A DNA stretch of 9,419 nt, from NCBI GenBank assembly GCA_910585995.1, contig CAJUGG010000018.1:1-9419 (forward strand), read 5' to 3'. The notes beneath the pieces were generated by a model. It was given only the letters and a program-made list of their open reading frames with translations. It was not told the origin of the DNA and ran no database searches. Shown here in pieces: positions 5,065-9,419 of the stretch (position 1 is the stretch's first letter; the number at the start of each line of letters is the position of its first letter). The position numbers were made by a program, and so were the translations under genes. The stretch is from an uncultured Lachnospiraceae bacterium (GTDB lineage: Bacteria; Bacillota; Clostridia; Lachnospirales; Lachnospiraceae).

Positions 5065-7338
5065 ATGTTTGAGCATAAAAGATTGCAGAATCTGGAAGAG
5101 TATTTTATGGATTTGACCAGCCGCCCGCAAAAAGGCGTCTATTTTTACCGGATCTGCGGCTACAGTGAAAAGATCAAAGATTTTATATTAAAATATTATG
5201 AAGCGGCCAGACAGTCCGGCGTGGTCATAGAGGGCAAGATCCCCAATCCAGAAGAACGTCATCTGGAATACTACGAAGAGATCATGGGACGTTCTTTCTC
5301 CATGGATGTGAATTTTATCGATCAAAGCCTTCAAAAATGGCTGCCACGGATGAATGTCCGCCAGCGGGCGTATGTGGCGGCTTCCATCTATGATGTCTTA
5401 GCGGATATGAAAAGGGCGGGAAAGAATGACAATATCCTGCGCAATGCGTATATAAAATTCATGTGCTGGCTGTATTACCGCTTTGAACGGATTGTAAACC
5501 GTCTGGGTGAAAATACCATTCCCAAGATCTTATATGAGGGAAATATCAGCAATTATGAATTAAAACTATTGTCGATTCTCTCCAAAGCGGGGAGTGATCT
5601 GGTACTATTGGAGTATCAGGGGGATGCGAATTATCAGAAGCTGGATGCGGCTTCTGCCATATCGGACCGGTTGGAGCAAAATGGTATGACGGATTTTCCG
5701 CCGCAGTTTTCCATCCGATGGATGCGGGAAGAATTACAGAGACAAAATCAAAAGCAGAAGCTGTATGGGAATATGCCGCAGGTTACAAACTGCACCAATG
5801 CGTGGATTGAAGGGAAGGGACTGGCAGATCTCTTAAAAGAGCCTTCTGCAAGGGGAGATGATACCCGGTTTTTTTATAATAGTCTGATACGGATACGGGG
5901 TGTGGAGGATAAGGTTACGTATCTCAATGAACTCTATCAGTTTCAGTTAAGTCTGAAAAACAGCGGGCGCAGATGTCTGGTACTGGAACATACGATTCCC
6001 CGTCCCACCACAGAGGAGATCAATGCCATTCCCCGTAAGATGTATCAAAATGCAGAGCAGATGTTAGCAGATCTGTCCAGAGAGATCCGGTACACGACTG
6101 ATCTGGAATTGGAGAGGATCATGCGAAAGGCATGGATTGACCTTTTGGTGGAAGAGGACAAAAAGCCGGACATGAATGTGAACCGGCTGACCAACAAAGC
6201 AGTCTATCTGCTGTGCTGGATCAAACGGTATGCGCCAAAGCTCTTAGGCAGCTTGAGTCTGCCGCAGATTGCCTGCCTGATCTATCTGGGCGGCTGTCAA
6301 AATGAAAATGAGGGGTTATTCTTACGATACGTCTCCAGACTCCCTGTGGATGTGCTGGTGCTTCTGCCCAATAAAAATGCGTCCTGCTGTTTAGAGGATC
6401 CCAGTCTCTATGAAGTGAATTATGACCAGTCTTTAAACATAGAGCATTTTCCTATGGAAGACGGGGATGTCCGTATGGGGACAGCAGCCTTTCATGCGGA
6501 GCAGGAGTTAGACGAGATCATGTACCAAAATTCGGGTCTGTACCGGAATCAGCAGTATGAAAAAGCGGTGTCGGTATCTCTTAGGACTATGTATGAAGAG
6601 ATCGCGATCTTGTGGGATCAGGAAGTGAAGTACCGTCCCAACTTCAGCGTGGTAGATGCAGTGGTCAATGTGCCTGTGATCTTTGCCAAGGTCTGCGGCG
6701 TCAAAGACGGCCAGACAGCCAGATACTGGTCGGATATTAAGGCTTTGGCCACGCCGGATACTATGGTGATCCGGGAGGCGCCTTTTATTAACCCCACAGA
6801 CCCCAATCCCATGAAAACTTTTGCACCGGGATTTTTTAAAAATGGCAAGCTGCTAAGATCCAAGATCAAAGAACATGCCAACTATCCCTATGGATTTTTA
6901 AGGGAGGAAGTACAGGATCATATCTTGGAAAAGCTGCAGCTTTTGATTAATCAAAAGATCATTAAGGGAACTTTTGAAAATGGGACAGAGTATACAATCA
7001 TAGCCACGATACTGAATCTTAATACAGAAGTGGTCCGGCTGATGCAGAAATTTGATTTTACCAAGAAGAATCCAAAGCTTCTCTATATCCACACAACGGA
7101 GAAGATCATCTCTTTGGAGGACAGCATCCTGACGGCATTTTTAAATCTGGTGGGATTTGATGTGGTATTTTTTGTTCCTACTGGATATCAGAATATCGAG
7201 AGGCATTTTAACAGGATTCTAATGGAAGAACACCAGATCGGAGAATATATGTACGATTTGCGCGTGCCGGCATTTAGCGGCTCTTCCTCGAATACACGCC
7301 GTTCCTGGCGGGAAAGATTATTTAAGAGAGGTGATTAG
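5065..7338 (+). CDS. YceG family protein of the Ter stress-response operon
   Basis: A 757-residue cytosolic protein with no signal peptide. It resembles the large YceG ('biosynthetic module' component) proteins encoded beside telA and terD in Firmicutes. Three related segments are visible, each opening with a strand-plus-'GY/GV' motif and closing with a 'PKlL....D(V/L)V.L' motif. Unit 1 is about 24-200 (GVYFYRICGYSE; PKILYEG; GSDLVLLEYQG). Unit 2 is about 266-450 (TRFFYNSLIRIRGVED; PKLLGS; VDVLVLLPN). Unit 3 is about 525-715 (VNVPVIFAKVCGVKDG; PKLLYIH; FDVVFFVPTG). A basic tail ends the protein. No enzymatic motif is obvious; the biochemical role is unknown for the family. ATG 5065 follows the previous stop by 6 nt with only a weak GAAGAGA site, suggesting coupled translation; Met15 is an alternative start. 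Confidence 0.85.
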   Translation: MFEHKRLQNLEEYFMDLTSRPQKGVYFYRICGYSEKIKDFILKYYEAARQSGVVIEGKIPNPEERHLEYYEEIMGRSFSMDVNFIDQSLQKWLPRMNVRQRAYVAASIYDVLADMKRAGKNDNILRNAYIKFMCWLYYRFERIVNRLGENTIPKILYEGNISNYELKLLSILSKAGSDLVLLEYQGDANYQKLDAASAISDRLEQNGMTDFPPQFSIRWMREELQRQNQKQKLYGNMPQVTNCTNAWIEGKGLADLLKEPSARGDDTRFFYNSLIRIRGVEDKVTYLNELYQFQLSLKNSGRRCLVLEHTIPRPTTEEINAIPRKMYQNAEQMLADLSREIRYTTDLELERIMRKAWIDLLVEEDKKPDMNVNRLTNKAVYLLCWIKRYAPKLLGSLSLPQIACLIYLGGCQNENEGLFLRYVSRLPVDVLVLLPNKNASCCLEDPSLYEVNYDQSLNIEHFPMEDGDVRMGTAAFHAEQELDEIMYQNSGLYRNQQYEKAVSVSLRTMYEEIAILWDQEVKYRPNFSVVDAVVNVPVIFAKVCGVKDGQTARYWSDIKALATPDTMVIREAPFINPTDPNPMKTFAPGFFKNGKLLRSKIKEHANYPYGFLREEVQDHILEKLQLLINQKIIKGTFENGTEYTIIATILNLNTEVVRLMQKFDFTKKNPKLLYIHTTEKIISLEDSILTAFLNLVGFDVVFFVPTGYQNIERHFNRILMEEHQIGEYMYDLRVPAFSGSSSNTRRSWRERLFKRGD

Positions 7339-7344
7339 AGTATG
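7327..7344 (+). promoter_or_regulatory. Strong ribosome site of telA overlapping the end of yceG
   Basis: GAGAGGTGAT (7327-7336) is nearly fully complementary to the 16S rRNA 3' end. It lies inside the last codons of the upstream gene (stop 7336-7338), 5-6 nt before ATG 7342. This fixes the TelA start and predicts higher translation than for the upstream gene, whose own site is weak. Confidence 0.7.
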
Positions 7345-8484
7345 GGGATTGATTTCAACAGGCCGCAGCCAACCGTGCAGAACGCGGTGATCGAGGCGGA
7401 AAATGGAGTCGAAGTAGTGGAAAAATATGATATCGTTGCAGACAGGCAGCGGATGAACGCAGAGCTTACCAACTCTGCAGAGGTGGATGCCATCGCAAGT
7501 ACCATCGAGGTCTACAATCTGGAGACGATTGTATCCTTTGGTTCTGAGGTGGCTGAGGAGATCTCTAAAGCGTCGGATGTGGTACTAAACAGTATGAGTA
7601 TGTCCCAGTTGGATGAATCCAGTGCTATGCTGAACAGCTTGGCGAAGATCATGGACAAATTCGATATTGATGAGATCCGGGAAAATCCCACACTGTTTGG
7701 AAAGATCTTCGGCAATCTAAGAAAGCAGCTAGATAAGATCCTGGATAAATATCACACCATGGGCGAAGAGGTTGACAAGATCTATGTGCAGTTAAAGCAG
7801 TACGAATCAGAGATCAAACAGTCTAACAAGAAACTGACCCAGATGTTTGACGCCAATGTGAATTATTATCATGAACTGGTAAAATATATCTTAGCAGGAG
7901 AACAGGGCTGCAAGGAGATCTCGGACTATATCGATCAGCGCCAGGCAGATATGGCAGCTACAGGAGACAATTCCATTCAGTTTGAGATCCAGAGCCTACA
8001 GCAGTCCCTGATGATGTTAGAGCAGCGGACCCAGGATCTCAGGATTGCAGAAAATGTGGCGATGCAGTCCATCCCCATGATTAAGACCATGGAGTTCAGC
8101 AATATGAACTTAGTCCGCAAGATCAATTCCGCATTTATCATCACCCTTCCGGTCTTTAAACAGGCGCTTGCTCAGGCCATTATGTTAAAGAGACAGAGGA
8201 TACAGGCAGAAGCCATGTCTGCCTTGGACGAAAAGACCAATGAGATGCTGCTAAAGAATGCGAAAAACACCGTAGAGCAGTCTAAGATGACTGCCAGACT
8301 AGCATCCGGAAGTTCCATTAAGATCGAGACATTGGAGACAACCTGGAGAACCATCGTAACCGGTATCGACGAGACCAGACAGATTCAGGAGAACGCAAGA
8401 AGACAGCGAAATGAGGATCAGGTAAGGCTTGAACATATCAAAGACGAGTTCAACAGGATGTACCATATGCCAGATAAAAAGTAA
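7342..8484 (+). CDS. telA: TelA family toxic anion resistance protein
   Basis: A 380-residue, almost entirely helical protein of the TelA/KlaA/YceH family. Diagnostic sequence lies in the second half: LRIAENVAMQSIPMIKTMEF (233-252), then a 'NMNLVRKINSAFIITLPVFKQ' type segment (254-274) corresponding to the conserved pattern of Asn-Lys-Ile-Asn followed by a Leu-Pro and an aromatic residue. It ends in the long charged helix RQRNEDQVRLEHIKDEF (354-370). Long coiled-coil stretches run at about 120-165 and 215-240. No transmembrane segment or signal is seen, so any membrane association would be peripheral. Family members are linked to tellurite resistance and, in several Firmicutes, to cell-envelope antibiotic stress; the mechanism is unsettled. 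It sits 3 nt after yceG and 19 nt before terD, one transcription unit. Confidence 0.92.
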   Translation: MGIDFNRPQPTVQNAVIEAENGVEVVEKYDIVADRQRMNAELTNSAEVDAIASTIEVYNLETIVSFGSEVAEEISKASDVVLNSMSMSQLDESSAMLNSLAKIMDKFDIDEIRENPTLFGKIFGNLRKQLDKILDKYHTMGEEVDKIYVQLKQYESEIKQSNKKLTQMFDANVNYYHELVKYILAGEQGCKEISDYIDQRQADMAATGDNSIQFEIQSLQQSLMMLEQRTQDLRIAENVAMQSIPMIKTMEFSNMNLVRKINSAFIITLPVFKQALAQAIMLKRQRIQAEAMSALDEKTNEMLLKNAKNTVEQSKMTARLASGSSIKIETLETTWRTIVTGIDETRQIQENARRQRNEDQVRLEHIKDEFNRMYHMPDKK

Positions 8485-8503
8485 GAGCAGGAGGTAGAGA
8501 GTT

Positions 8504-9088
8504 ATGCCAATTAATCTGTCCAAAGGACAAAAAGTAGACTTGACGAAAGGAAATCCAGGACTTAAAAAACTGATGATCGGTCTTGGATGGCATGTAAAGG
8601 AATTTGATTCAGGGTCAGATTTCGATTTAGATGCTGCTGTATTTATGTTGGGGGATAATGGTAAATGCCCGACAGAAAAAGAATTTATCTTTTACGGGAA
8701 CCTGGCTCATCCTTCCGAGGCAGTCAAACATATGGGAGACAATCTGATCGGAGGAGACGGCAGCGGAGATGACGAACAAGTGTTCATCGACCTGAGCAAG
8801 ATCCCGGCAAATATCACGAAACTCGCTTTCACCGTGACGATCTACGACTCTGATGTAAGAGGCCAGAACTTTGGCCAGGTCAGCAGTTCCTTTATCCGTA
8901 TCGTCAACGAAGAAAATGGCCAGGAGATGATCCGCTACGACTTAGGCGAAGACTTCTCCATCGAGACCGCAGTCGTGGTAGGAGAACTCTACAAACACAA
9001 CGGCGAGTGGAAATTCAACGCCATCGGCAGCGGCTTCCAGGGCGGCCTGGCAGCCCTGTGTGGCCACTATGGTATAGAAGTAGCATAA
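8504..9088 (+). CDS. terD: TerD family calcium-binding stress protein
   Basis: A 194-residue protein of normal TerD length. It shows the whole family pattern: N-terminal LSKGQKVDLTK (5-15), the first Ca2+-binding strand SDFDLDAAVFML (38-49), the second acidic loop NLIGGDGSGDDEQVFIDL (80-97), FTVTIYD (109-115) and the terminal GSGFQGGLAALCGHYG (175-190). The Asp-rich loops carry the ligands that bind Ca2+ in characterised TerD proteins. It is cytosolic and thought to act as sensor or scaffold with TelA and other Ter proteins. AGGAGGT (8489-8495), 8 nt before ATG 8504, is the best ribosome site of the operon and suggests the highest protein output. TerD is usually multicopy; only one is visible, and paralogues could follow beyond the window. 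Confidence 0.95.
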   Translation: MPINLSKGQKVDLTKGNPGLKKLMIGLGWHVKEFDSGSDFDLDAAVFMLGDNGKCPTEKEFIFYGNLAHPSEAVKHMGDNLIGGDGSGDDEQVFIDLSKIPANITKLAFTVTIYDSDVRGQNFGQVSSSFIRIVNEENGQEMIRYDLGEDFSIETAVVVGELYKHNGEWKFNAIGSGFQGGLAALCGHYGIEVA

Positions 9089-9099
9089 AAATCAGCGGA

Positions 9100-9179
9100 A
9101 GCTCAAATAATGCCCGGAAGGACTTTTAGACACAGAATGTGTCTAAAGGTTCTTCCAGATCCAGGGCATTATTTGAGCT
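9100..9179. repeat. 80-nt bulged palindrome (type A)
   Basis: The outer arms AGCTCAAATAATGCCC (9100-9115) and GGGCATTATTTGAGCT (9164-9179) pair perfectly over 16 bp. The inner arms (9116-9134 with 9138-9156) pair over 19 bp, including two G-U wobbles, and close on a GAA loop. A one-sided 7-nt bulge AGATCCA (9157-9163) separates the two stems. It is flanked by direct copies of AGCGGAA (9094-9100 and 9182-9188). It is very stable as RNA or single-stranded DNA. On the - strand five T (complement of 9087-9091) follow after a gap of 8 nt, which is too far for a standard terminator. Confidence 0.85.
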
Positions 9180-9208
9180 GTAGCGGAACTCTAATAAAAG
9201 CGGAACTT

Positions 9209-9305
9209 AAAAAACAGCATCTGCCCGAACAATGCCCGTAATGACATTTGAGAGCAAAGCGAACAAATGTTATTACAGACAAGGGGCATTGTGAGTGGCG
9301 GATGC
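9209..9305 (-). terminator. Minus-strand hairpin plus T-run in repeat copy 1
   Basis: Read on the - strand, the palindrome 9305-9217 ends in GCAGATGC-type stem sequence and is followed after two bases by six T (complement of 9209-9214). This is a plausible intrinsic terminator for a - strand gene lying to the right of the window. The multi-stem hairpin is longer than usual terminators. Confidence 0.4.
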
Positions 9306-9312
9306 GGAACTT

Positions 9313-9409
9313 AAAAAACAGCATCTGCCCGAACAATGCCCGTAATGACATTTGAGAGCAAAGCGAACAAATGTTATTACAGACAAGGGGCATTGTGAGT
9401 GGCGGATGC
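9313..9409 (-). terminator. Minus-strand hairpin plus T-run in repeat copy 2
   Basis: This is an identical copy of the preceding hairpin and T-run (six A on the + strand at 9313-9318). Two such signals in series would stop - strand transcription before it enters terD from behind, if a convergent gene exists to the right. Confidence 0.4.
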
Positions 9410-9419
9410 GGAACTTAAA

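Larger units (their letters stand above)
9089..9419. other. Non-coding palindrome array after terD
   Basis: No gene is supported here. GCGGAA(C) recurs at 9095, 9183, 9200, 9304 and 9408, and long bulged palindromes lie between the copies at 9100-9179, 9217-9305 and 9321-9409. The 104-bp repeat period is not a multiple of three, so the - strand open frame across 9169-9393 is a by-product of the repeats. On the + strand no T-run follows any hairpin, so I see no intrinsic terminator for the terD operon in this window. Confidence 0.8.
9200..9419. repeat. Perfect 104-bp tandem repeat, two complete copies plus a start of a third
   Basis: Positions 9200-9303 and 9304-9407 are identical base for base as I read them; 9408-9419 begins a third copy that the window edge cuts. 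Each unit starts GCGGAACTTAAAAAACAGC and contains one long palindrome. Its stems in the first unit are 9217-9225 with 9297-9305, 9229-9237 with 9284-9292, and 9238-9250 with 9264-9276. The 7-nt one-sided bulge is AGACAAG (9277-9283). Identity of the copies implies recent duplication or ongoing homogenisation. The real copy number is unknown because the array is truncated. Confidence 0.95.

Noticed and set aside
9180..9183. GTAG tetranucleotide next to a palindrome, as in REP/RAYT elements
   Set aside because: It occurs once, on the 3' side only, and not at the 104-bp units, so it is not evidence on its own.
9169..9393. Minus-strand open frame of 74 codons
   Set aside because: It lies entirely in palindromic repeats whose 104-bp period breaks the frame, has no ribosome site, and its protein shows no family resemblance.
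9200..9419. CRISPR-like array
   Set aside because: The whole 104-bp unit is repeated without variable spacers, and no cas gene is present.
9095..9419. Integron attC sites (long imperfect palindromes with extrahelical bases)
   Set aside because: The GTTRRRY/RYYYAAC core pair is not found, the units carry no cassette ORF, and no integrase of that type is seen.

Overview
The window carries most of a chromosomal Ter (tellurite / toxic-anion / stress response) locus from a Gram-positive anaerobe. It is most likely a gut Lachnospiraceae or related Clostridia: good AGGAGG-type ribosome sites, a TTGACC-17-TAGAAT housekeeping promoter, moderate GC, and a YceG-TelA-TerD gene order typical of Firmicutes. 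I assigned families from visible motifs, without a database search, and I infer the taxon rather than prove it.

Layout: (1) 2-100, the last 32 codons of a site-specific recombinase of the large serine type, so a mobile element abuts the locus on the left; 101-294 is non-coding with one hairpin. (2) 295-2449, two + strand genes for the Ter 'biosynthetic module': a PRTase_2-TRSP protein and a PRTase-PELOTA (StiP family) protein. (3) 2454-3410, a - strand CitE/HpcH-like TIM-barrel C-C lyase, convergent with the previous gene with only 4 nt between stop codons. (4) 3411-3696, a divergent control region with a good - strand promoter, 11-bp-phased TTTAC repeats, an extended -10 for the + strand and a structured leader of about 130 nt. 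(5) 3697-9088, a tight four-gene + strand operon: a YceG-like domain fused to an HtrA/trypsin-type protease, a full YceG protein, TelA and TerD (gaps 6, 3 and 19 nt). (6) 9089-9419, an intergenic array of long bulged palindromes, including a perfect 104-bp tandem repeat that runs off the window.

How they may work together: in the model known from comparative genomics of Ter systems, TerD proteins are Ca2+-binding sensors or scaffolds, TelA is a helical membrane-associated partner, and the PRTase/PELOTA/TRSP/lyase proteins make an unknown nucleoside-like metabolite or modify a nucleic-acid-linked substrate. Here a cytosolic serine protease is physically joined to a YceG module and leads the sensor operon. 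That suggests a proteolytic output or regulatory step in the response (inference). TerC, an ATP-grasp enzyme and a HAD phosphatase, frequent in such clusters, are not seen in this window.

The most noteworthy points are the YceG-protease fusion, the repeat architecture of YceG that the fusion shares, the structured leader, and the covarying palindrome family downstream of terD.
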